Source: Flavobacterium fluvii
GTDB taxonomy: Bacteria; Bacteroidota; Bacteroidia; Flavobacteriales; Flavobacteriaceae
Reading direction: 5' to 3'
Assembly (NCBI RefSeq): GCF_900129545.1
Contig: NZ_FQWB01000006.1
Span: 172,711-236,710, forward strand
Length of the DNA: 64,000 bases
The notes below the pieces were generated by a model. The model searched no databases and was not told the origin of the DNA. It was given only the letters and a program-made list of their open reading frames with translations. Within the stretch, counting starts at the first letter, position 1. Every line of letters starts with the position of its first letter. Position numbers and translations under genes: made by a program. Below are positions 42,361-50,943 of this stretch, one piece after another.

Positions 42361-43674
42361 TTATTCTTCTACATTGGTTTTTAATACGGCTACGGTTCGG
42401 TTGCTTTTGGTCAAATATTTTTGGGCAACTCTCTGCACATCGGCAACAGTGACTTTGTTGTAATTGGCTGGAGCATCAAACATTCTTCTATAATCACCGA
42501 AAAACACTTCGTATGTACCTATATTGTTCGATTTACCGTTAATGGTTTCTACCTGATTGTAAAACTCCATTAATTTCTGGTTTTTAATTTTTTGGAGTTC
42601 CTTCTCGGTGATGCCGTCTTTTTTTATTTTTTCAATCTCGGCATAAACCGCTTGTTCCAAATCGGTTTCTTTTACATCTTGATTGGAGATTAAATATACA
42701 TTAAAAAGATTAGGGTCTAAAGTATCACTATAATCAGTAAAAACTTCTGTTGCCAATTCTTTTTGATCCACGAGTGACGAATACAATCGAGATGAATTTC
42801 CGCTTGAAAGAACTGAACTCAAAATATTCAAGGCATAGTAATCTTCATTCTTGGATTCCGGGGTTTTATATCCAATCATCAAATAAGGCGTTTCTACTTC
42901 TTTCTTGATTGTAATTCTTCGTTCACCCGTTTGTACAGGTTCCACGATATGCACTTTTGGTGGAGCGGGTTGAGCTGGAATCGGTTCGAAATATTTCTTG
43001 GCCAATTCCTTCACTTTTTCCAATTTCAATGCCCCCGAAACAACCACCACACAATTGTTTGGCGCATAATACGTTTTGAAATAACGTTCCAAATCTTGCT
43101 GTGTCCAATTTTTCATATCATCTTCATACCCAATAATTGGCCAATGATACGGATGTTCCTGAAAAGCCGTTGCCTGCAATCCTTCCGACAAAGGACGCCA
43201 AGGCGAATTTTCAAGTCCCGTGCGACGCTCGCTCAACACGACACCTCTTTCGCTTTCGACCATCTTGGGATCTATGCTAAGACTGGAAATCCGGTCTCCT
43301 TCAAGATCAAACATAATTTCTGCCGAAGCTGCCGGAAACCAATCGGTGTAAACTGTAATGTTTTCGGTGGTGTAGGCGTTATTGGAACCTCCATTGAATT
43401 CCATGGTTCTGTCAAATTGTTTTGGACCATATTTCTTGGCTCCATTGAACATCATGTGTTCAAAAAAATGGGAAAGCCCCGTGATTCCTTGGTGTTCATT
43501 TCGACTTCCCACCTTGTAAAAAAAGTACATATTGGCGTTGGGAATGGAGAAATCTTCGACAACCAGAAACTTCATTCCGTTGTCAAGCGTAAACGTTTTC
43601 ACGTCATCGGCTTTTATTTGTGCCTGTCCCGTGAAGGCCAGCAAAAGTGCCAGATAGAGCATTGCTTTTTTCAT
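42361..43674 (-). CDS. M16 family zinc peptidase (catalytic subunit)
   Basis: A 437-residue exported metallopeptidase (signal peptide MKKAMLYLALLLAFTGQAQ). The inverted zinc motif HxxEH is complete: His69, Glu72, His73 in GLSHFFEHMMFNG, with the third ligand in the downstream VESERGVVLSER helix. VDQKELATEVFTDY lies in the C-terminal half. It probably acts in the periplasm with the inactive partner encoded 3 bases downstream on the same strand; together they make one processing-peptidase-like enzyme. Confidence 0.92.
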   Translation of the reverse strand: MKKAMLYLALLLAFTGQAQIKADDVKTFTLDNGMKFLVVEDFSIPNANMYFFYKVGSRNEHQGITGLSHFFEHMMFNGAKKYGPKQFDRTMEFNGGSNNAYTTENITVYTDWFPAASAEIMFDLEGDRISSLSIDPKMVESERGVVLSERRTGLENSPWRPLSEGLQATAFQEHPYHWPIIGYEDDMKNWTQQDLERYFKTYYAPNNCVVVVSGALKLEKVKELAKKYFEPIPAQPAPPKVHIVEPVQTGERRITIKKEVETPYLMIGYKTPESKNEDYYALNILSSVLSSGNSSRLYSSLVDQKELATEVFTDYSDTLDPNLFNVYLISNQDVKETDLEQAVYAEIEKIKKDGITEKELQKIKNQKLMEFYNQVETINGKSNNIGTYEVFFGDYRRMFDAPANYNKVTVADVQRVAQKYLTKSNRTVAVLKTNVEE

Positions 43675-43724
43675 ATACTATTATTAATTAAAGATTCTAC
43701 AGGTATTTACGTGAAAGATAAAAA

Positions 43725-43888
43725 TTTAAACCATTAAGCAAATTAAGAAAATTAAGATTTGTAACGTTTTAACTTTTTTTGATTCACTTAATACCTTAAA
43801 AAAGAATACGTTCACAATATTTTTAACTGAACCAATAAAATTAAGATTTAAATTACTCTTTACCTTCTTAATTTCTTAATGGTTTAAA
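43725..43888. repeat. Dispersed element with terminal inverted repeats, copy 1
   Basis: A 164-base non-coding block bounded by TTTAAACCATTAAG (43725-43738) and CTTAATGGTTTAAA (43875-43888). The match extends inwards as AAATTAAGAA on the left and its complement on the right, with one extra base. The inside contains TCACTTAATACCTTAAA, also found in the second copy at 48436-48515. It looks like a miniature inverted-repeat element that fills the gap upstream of the M16 operon. Confidence 0.6.
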
Positions 43889-43911
43889 AATAATGGTCAT
43901 AAGATTCTTTT

Positions 43912-44637
43912 TTACATCAATTTTCTCGCTTTTTCCAAGTCTTCCTTCGTATCAATTCCAATTCCTATATGGGAAGTTTCAACCATTTTGATGCTTTTTC
44001 CAAATTCTAAATAACGCAATTGTTCCAGTTTTTCGGAGGCTTCCAATGATTTCATCGGCAGATTGTAGAAATCCATCAATGCCTGTTTTCTGAAAGCGTA
44101 AATCCCGATGTGTTTCATGTAGCGAACGCCCACATTCGCTTCTCTTGGATACGGAATTATGGATCGCGAAAAATACAAGGCAAAACCGTTTTGATTCACG
44201 ACCACTTTCACGTTGTTGGGATTGTTGATGTCGGCTACCTCCTTGATTTCACACATCAAGGAAGCCAAATCGACCTTCTTTTCGGTGTCTTTTTTATAGA
44301 CTTCAATCAGTTTTTCCAAAGCCGGTGTATCGATAAAAGGTTCGTCACCTTGCACGTTGACCACGATATCCACGTCCATGTTTTCAACAGCTTCGGCAAT
44401 TCGGTCGCTTCCTGATTCGTGTTCCTTGATGCTCATGATCGCTTTTCCGCCATTGGAAACAATTTCTTCATAAATCAAATTGGAATCGGTAACCACAAAA
44501 ACATCATCAAAAAGATTGGATTGTTGCGCTGCTTCATAGGTTCTTAAAATCACGGTTTTCCCTCCCAAATCTTCCATCAATTTGGCGTGAAATCGGGTTG
44601 AGGCGTAACGTGCTGGAATGACTGCTATTATTTTCAT
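43912..44637 (-). CDS. kdsB: 3-deoxy-manno-octulosonate cytidylyltransferase
   Basis: CMP-Kdo synthetase of 241 residues that activates Kdo with CTP for lipopolysaccharide inner-core assembly. The nucleotide-binding start [27 protein letters not shown], the VVTDSN segment, and [12 protein letters not shown] (metal and CTP site) are characteristic, as are [25 protein letters not shown] and [16 protein letters not shown]. The gene is followed upstream by a small exported protein gene with a 12-base gap, which may be accidental. Confidence 0.95.
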   Translation of the reverse strand: MKIIAVIPARYASTRFHAKLMEDLGGKTVILRTYEAAQQSNLFDDVFVVTDSNLIYEEIVSNGGKAIMSIKEHESGSDRIAEAVENMDVDIVVNVQGDEPFIDTPALEKLIEVYKKDTEKKVDLASLMCEIKEVADINNPNNVKVVVNQNGFALYFSRSIIPYPREANVGVRYMKHIGIYAFRKQALMDFYNLPMKSLEASEKLEQLRYLEFGKSIKMVETSHIGIGIDTKEDLEKARKLM

Positions 44638-44649
44638 TTATACTTTAAT

Positions 44650-45066
44650 TTATTCTTGTCTGGTTTCAACAAATTCGTATTCTTTATTATCGAACTCCAA
44701 ACTTAATTCTTTTGCTTTATATTTCACAGTATTATCGTCCAACATTTCGACTGCGTAAACATCTGTTTTTCCATCACTATCAAATGTTTCGTAAAACAAG
44801 CCGTCTTTTATTTTCCATTTTCCTTTTTCAACATGACTTTCTACTTCACAATTTTCTATGGACGTGAACAATATTATAAAAGTACCGTTTTTATTATGGG
44901 TCTTAATCCAATACTTGGTCAGTCCGTTTTGCTGATTGTCCTCTTCAGAACCACTCCAAGTACCTACGAGTTTATTTTTTAATTTATCGTCATCAGATGT
45001 TTTGACCGCTGCGAAGGAGAATAATAGAATTGATGTTAGGATTAGTAGTGATAATTTTGTTTTCAT
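44650..45066 (-). CDS. Lipocalin-like exported protein
   Basis: A 138-residue protein with an N-terminal signal peptide ([21 protein letters not shown]). The mature part opens KLKNKLVGTWSGSEEDNQ, the GTW motif typical of lipocalin-like domains, and continues as alternating beta strands (TFIILFTSIE, GKWKIKDGLFYETFD, YAVEMLDDNTVKYKAKELSLEF). I do not know its function. It is probably periplasmic. It ends 12 bases before kdsB on the same strand. Confidence 0.75.
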   Translation of the reverse strand: MKTKLSLLILTSILLFSFAAVKTSDDDKLKNKLVGTWSGSEEDNQQNGLTKYWIKTHNKNGTFIILFTSIENCEVESHVEKGKWKIKDGLFYETFDSDGKTDVYAVEMLDDNTVKYKAKELSLEFDNKEYEFVETRQE

Positions 45067-45141
45067 ATAGATTTTTATTTTTAGTTGTGGTCACGAGCGG
45101 GACTTTTGCTTTAGCTAGAAGATTCGAATCAAATATTATAT

Positions 45142-46422
45142 TCAGTTTACAATTAAAATATTATTTAATTTATTAAAAATATGTCTAAAATTTTCCCAAC
45201 TTTCATCACTTATATTAATTTCTCCAAGAAATACTTTTTGTGCAAATATTTCTTTTGTGAGAGCTACATTATCTCCATTAGAATTAAATACATAATTATC
45301 TATAATCTTCCTTAATCCTGCCTTATTCAATATAGAATTATCTCCATTACCACCAAGACTTAAGTCTTTATTGATAAAATGTCTTTTGGTTTTCTTGTCA
45401 AATTCATCTCCTATAAATAATCTTTTACCATCTATATTTGTTTTTATTTCTTCATCCGAATATAGCATTTCAGTAGAAATATTTTCAGGTTCAATTTTTA
45501 TTGAAAACGTTTGAGATTTTTCATCACTAAAAATATTTGCACTTTTTTCATCTGAATCAAATATTCCTATTTTTTTATTAGAACTTTTTGCATTCTCAAA
45601 TCTACTAAAATTAACAAACGATTTAAGAATACTATTTAATTCTGAAACACAACATTCTAAAATGAAGTTTGTTCCACAAATAGAATTTTTTACATCTAAT
45701 TCAAGTCCAAATTTTAAAAACCAATCTTCTCTAATTAACTCAAATTCATTTTTATTGTGAAAATATCTTAGAGCTGATATGAAATGCTTCCAATCTGTCT
45801 TTCCCTCAGAAATTATTAGAGGTTTATTAATTTTATTTAGTTCTTGTATTCTAGTTTTTAATTTTAAATTCTCATTCTCAATTACTTCTAATTTAGAGTT
45901 TAGTTTGAATAAATCTCTCATATCTTCAATAACAGTTTCAACATCATTGTCTTTAGCAATAATTATTTCAAATGCATCAATTTTTAGCATCCCCACACCC
46001 AAACCTAATTCTTTGCCTCCTAACTTAAATGCATTTCTTACTTTTAATTTTATACCGATAGTTGATTCTAATATTTTGTATAAGTTTAACATTACTCCAC
46101 TCTTCTCTTTTACAGGTATTTCTTTAACAAAATCTTCAATTTGTTTATCAATAATTACAATTTTAAATTCTTTTTTATATTCTGGAGAAAATGTTCTGTG
46201 AATAATAAAACCACCTATACATCCATATAAAATACTAACACAGTTTCTATCTTCATTTTCTAGCTTATGAAATAAATCTGAAGTTAAACGCCTTGAATCT
46301 TCAAAATCTGAATTATGAGACATTAGACTCACAAAATGTTTAATAACTAATTCTTTTTCCTGAAGAACTAAAGAATTATATTTTTCATTTAAAAGTTTCT
46401 GTAATATTTTATTTTCTTTCAT
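45142..46422 (-). CDS. Orphan TOPRIM-domain protein of unknown function
   Basis: A 426-residue protein. Residues 200-330 look like a TOPRIM domain: Glu206 in PLIISEGKTDWKHFI and the DxD pair Asp289/Asp291 in KIGIFDSDEKSANI, with the intervening helix and strand pattern. Residues about 170-198 are a short coiled coil. Residues 1-165 match nothing I recognise, and there is no ATPase domain as in OLD nucleases. The arrangement resembles DUF4435- or OLD-type nuclease modules used in phage defence. Its base composition is clearly more AT-rich than its neighbours (the line 45481-45540 has 14 G+C in 60) and it stands alone, which suggests recent acquisition. Confidence 0.6.
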   Translation of the reverse strand: MKENKILQKLLNEKYNSLVLQEKELVIKHFVSLMSHNSDFEDSRRLTSDLFHKLENEDRNCVSILYGCIGGFIIHRTFSPEYKKEFKIVIIDKQIEDFVKEIPVKEKSGVMLNLYKILESTIGIKLKVRNAFKLGGKELGLGVGMLKIDAFEIIIAKDNDVETVIEDMRDLFKLNSKLEVIENENLKLKTRIQELNKINKPLIISEGKTDWKHFISALRYFHNKNEFELIREDWFLKFGLELDVKNSICGTNFILECCVSELNSILKSFVNFSRFENAKSSNKKIGIFDSDEKSANIFSDEKSQTFSIKIEPENISTEMLYSDEEIKTNIDGKRLFIGDEFDKKTKRHFINKDLSLGGNGDNSILNKAGLRKIIDNYVFNSNGDNVALTKEIFAQKVFLGEINISDESWENFRHIFNKLNNILIVN

Positions 46423-46502
46423 TCAAAATAAATAATGGTTGTTATTATTTTTCCAAATATTAGATTTCCCCACAAATCAATTTGCTTAATATTCACCATA
46501 TA

Positions 46503-47474
46503 TTAGTACTGTTCCGAAAACTTGACAACAGTATTTTTAATTGGTTTAACGGTTTTCAGATAAGCGTAAATTGCTTTTAAATCCTCTTTTTTCATTTTAC
46601 CATACATCGTCCAAGGCATTACGGTATTGAAATTACCTTTCCCCACTTTATTCGGAACATAAGTACTGTCTGTATAGGATTTGAATTTATCCACAAACAT
46701 TTGTTCTGTCCATTTTCCTATTCCAGTCTCATGATCAGGAGTAATATTGGCCGATCTTGCAATTCCACCCGATGGCATTATAAATTCAAAACCTCCCGCC
46801 AATTCCATTCCTTCAATTTTGGCCCCTTTTTCTTGTTTGGTGTGGCATTCAATACAAGAAGCTGCATTAAATAAGTAAGCGCCATAATTTACAACATCTT
46901 TTTCACTAGGTTTATGTGAGAATTCCGCTTTTTTAGGAATCGTGTTAATGATGAAATTCATGGGGAAATCAGGTTTTGAATCTGGAGTTTTATTTGCAAT
47001 AGGTTTTAAAGATCTCACATACACAATGATGGAATACAAATCCTCTCTATCCATTTTTCCCAAGTTTGGATGCGGCATTATAGGAAACAAAGCTCTTCCA
47101 TTTTTGTCAACTCCGCTGGAAATAGCCCGTAAAATCTCACCATCCGACCAATCTCCAATTCCAGAAGGTGTTATGTTTCTTGCATAAAATTCACCGGGAA
47201 AACCAAATTTTTGATCGAATACTTCTCCTCCTTTTCCAAGAGTTCCTGGTGTTAAAGGTCCTGAAAATTTACTCCAATCCCTCGTAGAATGGCAATCCAT
47301 GCAAACACTAACGTTATTAGCCAAATATTCTCCTCTTACTAATCGTTCTTTTGTTTTTTCAATTTTTAAATATTCTGGTTCTCCAACATTGGGAAGAGCA
47401 AAACTTACAAAAAGTAATAATCCTGCAATACAAAGAATAATGGCCAATAGCCCCCATTTTAATATTTTTTTCAT
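46503..47474 (-). CDS. Diheme cytochrome c
   Basis: A membrane-anchored or exported protein of about 323 residues with an N-terminal hydrophobic segment (LLAIILCIAGLLLFVSFAL). Two heme-attachment motifs are present: CMDCH near residue 60 and CIECH near residue 210, each followed by a Met-containing segment (LFPIMPHPN; TVMPWTMYG) that can supply the axial ligand. The two halves are homologous cytochrome c domains. The start could be 47483 or 47474; the latter gives the usual Met-Lys-Lys signal. It probably transfers electrons in the periplasm, possibly for a dehydrogenase encoded elsewhere, as none is adjacent. Confidence 0.88.
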   Translation of the reverse strand: MKKILKWGLLAIILCIAGLLLFVSFALPNVGEPEYLKIEKTKERLVRGEYLANNVSVCMDCHSTRDWSKFSGPLTPGTLGKGGEVFDQKFGFPGEFYARNITPSGIGDWSDGEILRAISSGVDKNGRALFPIMPHPNLGKMDREDLYSIIVYVRSLKPIANKTPDSKPDFPMNFIINTIPKKAEFSHKPSEKDVVNYGAYLFNAASCIECHTKQEKGAKIEGMELAGGFEFIMPSGGIARSANITPDHETGIGKWTEQMFVDKFKSYTDSTYVPNKVGKGNFNTVMPWTMYGKMKKEDLKAIYAYLKTVKPIKNTVVKFSEQY

Positions 47475-47582
47475 AATTGACAAGGTTTAACGAATTGCTC
47501 AAAGACACAATTCTTCAAATTAGTAAATGGTTTTTGGTTAATTAACTCCAAATATAAGAATTTTCCACAAAAAAAAACCAAT

Positions 47583-48413
47583 CTACATAATTTTCACCGA
47601 AGTCATGCTCAAAGAACCCGCAACCAATTTGTCATTGAATAAACTCAGTTCTTCGGTTTTGCCTTTTAAACCCAAGGTATAAATCAAAGGTAAATAATGG
47701 TCTGGCGTGGGGATTGCCAATTGAAATGCCTTGCTTTGTTTTTCATAATCAATAAGCGGCTGAAAATTGCCGTCCAACAAATAATTGTTGATGGTTTCCC
47801 TTGCTTCAATAGCCCAATCAAAACCGTAATTGTCTACATTAAAATTTGGAAAATCGACCAGTCGCAAGTTATGAACGATATTTCCACTGCCAATTATCAA
47901 GATTCCTTTTCGGCGTAAATCACTTAATTTTTTGGCCAATTCAAAATGATATTGTGGAGATTTGGTGTAATCAATACTCATCTGGATTACGGGAACATTG
48001 GCTTCGGGATACAAATGCTTGACCACGCTCCAAGTGCCGTGATCCAAACCCCAATGTTCGTCCAATTCCACGTCAACAGGTTTTAGTAATTCTTTGGTTT
48101 CCAATGCTAATTCAGGGTTTCCTTTGGCAGGATATTGTACCTCGAACAATGCTTGCGGAAAACCTCCAAAATCGTGAATCGTTCGTGGCATTTCCATTGC
48201 GGTAACTTTGGTTCCATTGGTAAACCAATGTGCCGAAATACACAAAATAGCATTGGGCTGTGGCAAAGTTTTAGCCAAATTCCGAAAGCCGGTCACAAAT
48301 TGGTTTTCCTCGATGGCGTTCATGGGACTGCCGTGTCCCAGAAACAAAACCGGCATTTTTTCGGTGGTCGAAAAAGTACCTGAAATTTTATGCAAATCGT
48401 TTAAAGTATTCAT
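47583..48413 (-). CDS. LigB-family extradiol dioxygenase (YgiD-like)
   Basis: A 276-residue protein of the 4,5-DOPA extradiol dioxygenase group. The zinc or iron ligands appear in PVLFLGHGSPMNAI (His), LDEHWGLDHGTWSVVKHL (His) and GSGNIVHNLRL (His), with AILCISAHWFTNG as the first active-site strand. E. coli YgiD has been shown to act on L-DOPA, but most members have unknown substrates. It stands alone on the minus strand, downstream of the second dispersed inverted-repeat element. Confidence 0.9.
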   Translation of the reverse strand: MNTLNDLHKISGTFSTTEKMPVLFLGHGSPMNAIEENQFVTGFRNLAKTLPQPNAILCISAHWFTNGTKVTAMEMPRTIHDFGGFPQALFEVQYPAKGNPELALETKELLKPVDVELDEHWGLDHGTWSVVKHLYPEANVPVIQMSIDYTKSPQYHFELAKKLSDLRRKGILIIGSGNIVHNLRLVDFPNFNVDNYGFDWAIEARETINNYLLDGNFQPLIDYEKQSKAFQLAIPTPDHYLPLIYTLGLKGKTEELSLFNDKLVAGSLSMTSVKIM

Positions 48414-48435
48414 AACAAAAAATATTAAAATGTTT

Positions 48436-48515
48436 TTTAAACCATTAAGAGATTTGAGAAAATTAAGATTTTTGGTATTGTCACTTAATGAACCTTAATT
48501 TTCTTAATGGTTTAA
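48436..48515. repeat. Dispersed element with terminal inverted repeats, copy 2
   Basis: An 80-base block bounded by TTTAAACCATTAAG (48436-48449) and CTTAATGGTTTAA (48503-48515). Internal AAAATTAAGATTT and TCACTTAATGAACCTTAA match copy 1 at 43725-43888. Copy 2 is about half as long, so it may be an internal deletion derivative. It lies between two minus-strand genes. Confidence 0.6.
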
Positions 48516-48526
48516 TTTTAAAATAA

Positions 48527-49948
48527 TCATTCCACAAAACTTTCGTCCTTAAATCCTATCAAATATAATTTATTTTTTGCTCTCGTCATAGCGGTGTACA
48601 ACCAGCGAATGTAATCCCTGTTGATGCCGTCGGGCAAATAGGGTTGTTCAATGAAAACCGTATTCCACTGCCCTCCTTGCGATTTATGACAGGTTATTGC
48701 ATACGAAAACTTAACTTGCAAACCGTTGAAATACTCATTGGCTTTCACTTTCTGAAATTGCTTGAACTTGGTTTCACCTTCATAATCTTTCAAAACTTCC
48801 TGATACAATCTGTTGGACTCTTCGTAAGTCAATGATGGCGATTCACTTTTTATGGTATCTAATAAAAGGACGGTTTCAAATGGTTTTTGGTCGGGATAAT
48901 CAACCATTCGTATTTTTACATTGGCAAATTTAAAACCATACAATTCCTTGATATTGAATATTTCCAACACTTCAATAATATCGCCATTGGCAATAAAACC
49001 AGCGTGATCGGAGTCTTTCAACCAAAAATAATTATTTTTTACCACCATCAAAAAATCACCTGTAGACAATTCACTTTCTTTATCGAGGATTTTGGTTCTA
49101 ATTTGCTCATTGTATTGATTGGCTCTTTTATTCGACCGAACTATAAAAGCCGTGTCTTCGATACTGTAATTGCTGTAAGCCGAATTGATGGCATCCTGAA
49201 TATCATAACCATCTGTCAAGCGAACAATATCCTTGAATTTCTGGAGGTCAAATTTGAATTCGTCAATAAAAGAATCCTTCAACAATTCCCGAAGTTCCGT
49301 CGCATTATGCAAAATTCCCGAGTTTTCTTCCTGGCGCATTACTTCGTCCAATTCAATATGTTCTACTTCCTTATTGTAATTCATACCCAAAGTTCGAATG
49401 TCCAAAGCCGGACTAATATCCAAGTTCACGGGTGGTAATTGGGCTGTGTCTCCCAATAAAATCATCTTGCAATTGGTTCCCGAATACACATAGGAAATCA
49501 AATCGTCCAGTAAAGAACCATTTTCATACAATTTAGAATCCGAATTCGTGTCGGAAATCATCGAAGCTTCATCAATTATAAAAATCGTGTTGGTGTGTTT
49601 GTTAGGTTGCAAAGTAAACGAAACGCCGCCACCGGAAGATTTCTTGGGAAAATAGATTTTCTTGTGAATGGTAAACGCAGGTTTGTTCGAATAATTCGCA
49701 ATTACTTTTGCGGCACGACCTGTTGGCGCCAGTAAAACATATTTCTTGTTGATGTCGAGTAAATTATTGACGATGGTCGAAATCACAGTCGTTTTTCCCG
49801 TTCCTGCATAACCTTTCAAGACAAAAATCGTGTTGTTGTCTTTTTCGGTCAAGAAAATAGCGATTTTTTGGAAAAATATATCCTGTTTATAGGTTGGTGT
49901 AAAAGGGAATTTTTTCTGTAAAAGACTATAAAACAAGGAAGATTCCAT
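48527..49948 (-). CDS. RecD-like / Pif1-like superfamily 1 DNA helicase
   Basis: A 473-residue ATP-dependent helicase. Walker A is VLKGYAGTGKTTVIS (residues 46-54), Walker B is IFIIDEASMIS, motif III is MILLGDTAQLPPV, and the C-terminal UvrD_C_2-type motif is FSYAITCHKSQGGQWNTVFIE followed by RWLYTAMTRAKNKLYLIG. It is shorter than RecD2, since it lacks the N-terminal helix-hairpin domain, and resembles the short stand-alone RecD-like helicases of Bacteroidota. A role in 5'-3' DNA unwinding during repair or recombination is likely. Confidence 0.9.
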   Translation of the reverse strand: MESSLFYSLLQKKFPFTPTYKQDIFFQKIAIFLTEKDNNTIFVLKGYAGTGKTTVISTIVNNLLDINKKYVLLAPTGRAAKVIANYSNKPAFTIHKKIYFPKKSSGGGVSFTLQPNKHTNTIFIIDEASMISDTNSDSKLYENGSLLDDLISYVYSGTNCKMILLGDTAQLPPVNLDISPALDIRTLGMNYNKEVEHIELDEVMRQEENSGILHNATELRELLKDSFIDEFKFDLQKFKDIVRLTDGYDIQDAINSAYSNYSIEDTAFIVRSNKRANQYNEQIRTKILDKESELSTGDFLMVVKNNYFWLKDSDHAGFIANGDIIEVLEIFNIKELYGFKFANVKIRMVDYPDQKPFETVLLLDTIKSESPSLTYEESNRLYQEVLKDYEGETKFKQFQKVKANEYFNGLQVKFSYAITCHKSQGGQWNTVFIEQPYLPDGINRDYIRWLYTAMTRAKNKLYLIGFKDESFVE

Positions 49949-49987
49949 TTGGTGTTATTTGACTGCAAAGTAAGGAAAGTTTTCAAT

Positions 49988-50100
49988 AGCAATGACAATG
50001 GCAATGGCCAATTTTCAATTGTTGTCCTGGATTTATAATTTTGATATTTTCATTGTCATTGCCATTGATATTGTAATTGATTTTTGTCATTGCCATTGAA
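49988..50100. repeat. AATGRC/ATTGYC hexamer-like repeats upstream of DUF3822
   Basis: The gap carries AATGACAATGGCAATGGCC (starting near 49991) and, further on, ATTGTCATTGCCATTGATATTG (from about 50052) and GTCATTGCCATTG (from about 50086). These are degenerate tandem hexamers on one strand followed by their complement, so the region can fold back on itself. A related string, CAATGGCAATAACAATTCC, occurs at 55745 in the dnaX linker. Confidence 0.5.
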
Positions 50101-50119
50101 TTTTTAATTTGTAAGTTTG
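50090..50119 (+). promoter_or_regulatory. Candidate promoter of the DUF3822-rsmD operon
   Basis: TTG (50090-50092), 19 bases, then TAAGTTTG (50112-50119) fits the flavobacterial consensus. The ATG at 50125 is only 5 bases further, so the message may be leaderless. Confidence 0.55.
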
Positions 50120-50124
50120 CAACT

Positions 50125-50943
50125 ATGTCGATTAACACTACTATTACGGATAAAAAATACAAAAAACTCTCGCTTCAGGTTTCCTTGACGGGGCTTTCAT
50201 TTTGTGCCTTTGACACTTTAAATAATACTATTCTTTCTGTCAAAGAAATTCATTTTGATACCTTCCACAAAGCCACAAAAATCGAAGAATTGTTTGGCGA
50301 TGCTTTCAGGGACAACCCAGAATTAAAGGATTCTTATGACGAAATATTGGTAATTCACAACAACAATCTTTCGACATTTGTTCCGGAACCGCTTTTTGAC
50401 GAGAACTTCTTGGGCAGTTATTTGCAATACAACACCAAGGTTTTTGATACCGATTTTTTTGCTTTCGACGAAATCCAGAATTACCAAATGAATGCGGTTT
50501 ACATTCCGTACGTGAACATTAATAATTTCTTTATTGACCAGTTTGGTTCTTTCGATTATAAACACGCCAACAGCATTTTGGTTACCAAAATTTTGGATGC
50601 CTCCAAAAACAATGACGACAAAAAGATGATTGTCAATTTCAATCCCGGTCATTTTGAGATTGTTGTGGTTCAAAATCAGAAGCTATTGTTGTTCAACTCT
50701 TTCGATTACCAAACTCCTGAAGATTTTCTTTACTATTTGCTTTTCACTGCCGAACAATTGAATATGAATCCCGAGAATTTCAAATTGGAATTATTGGGAA
50801 CCATTTCCGAGGAAGACGATTTTTATCAATTGGCTTTCAAATACATTAGAAATGTATCCTTATTTGACGTGTCGAATTTGCAGAAAAACAATTCATTTTC
50901 AACTGCCCAAAACCAGAAACATTTTATTTTATTCCAATCGTGA
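50125..50943 (+). CDS. DUF3822 family protein
   Basis: A 272-residue protein of the DUF3822 family, conserved in Bacteroidota and usually encoded next to rsmD. I start it at 50125 (MSINTTITDKKYKKLSLQVSLTGLSFCAFD); the 16 codons upstream in the same frame lie in repeat sequence before the promoter. The fold is probably ASKHA-like (actin/hexokinase type): SLTGLSFCAFDTLNN at the start and MIVNFNPGHFEIVVVQNQKLLLFNSF in the middle. Function unknown. It overlaps rsmD by four bases (GTGA), so the two are translationally coupled. Confidence 0.85.
   Translation: MSINTTITDKKYKKLSLQVSLTGLSFCAFDTLNNTILSVKEIHFDTFHKATKIEELFGDAFRDNPELKDSYDEILVIHNNNLSTFVPEPLFDENFLGSYLQYNTKVFDTDFFAFDEIQNYQMNAVYIPYVNINNFFIDQFGSFDYKHANSILVTKILDASKNNDDKKMIVNFNPGHFEIVVVQNQKLLLFNSFDYQTPEDFLYYLLFTAEQLNMNPENFKLELLGTISEEDDFYQLAFKYIRNVSLFDVSNLQKNNSFSTAQNQKHFILFQS

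Noticed and set aside
45100..45130. tRNA-like string GATTCGAATC
   Set aside because: No cloverleaf, acceptor stem or CCA-proximal pairing can be made around it.
45142..46422. Full OLD-family nuclease
   Set aside because: There is no Walker A/B ATPase domain; only the TOPRIM-like C-terminal part is seen, so I call it an orphan TOPRIM protein.
49988..50100. CRISPR-like or VNTR array
   Set aside because: Units are degenerate hexamers on both strands with no regular spacer.
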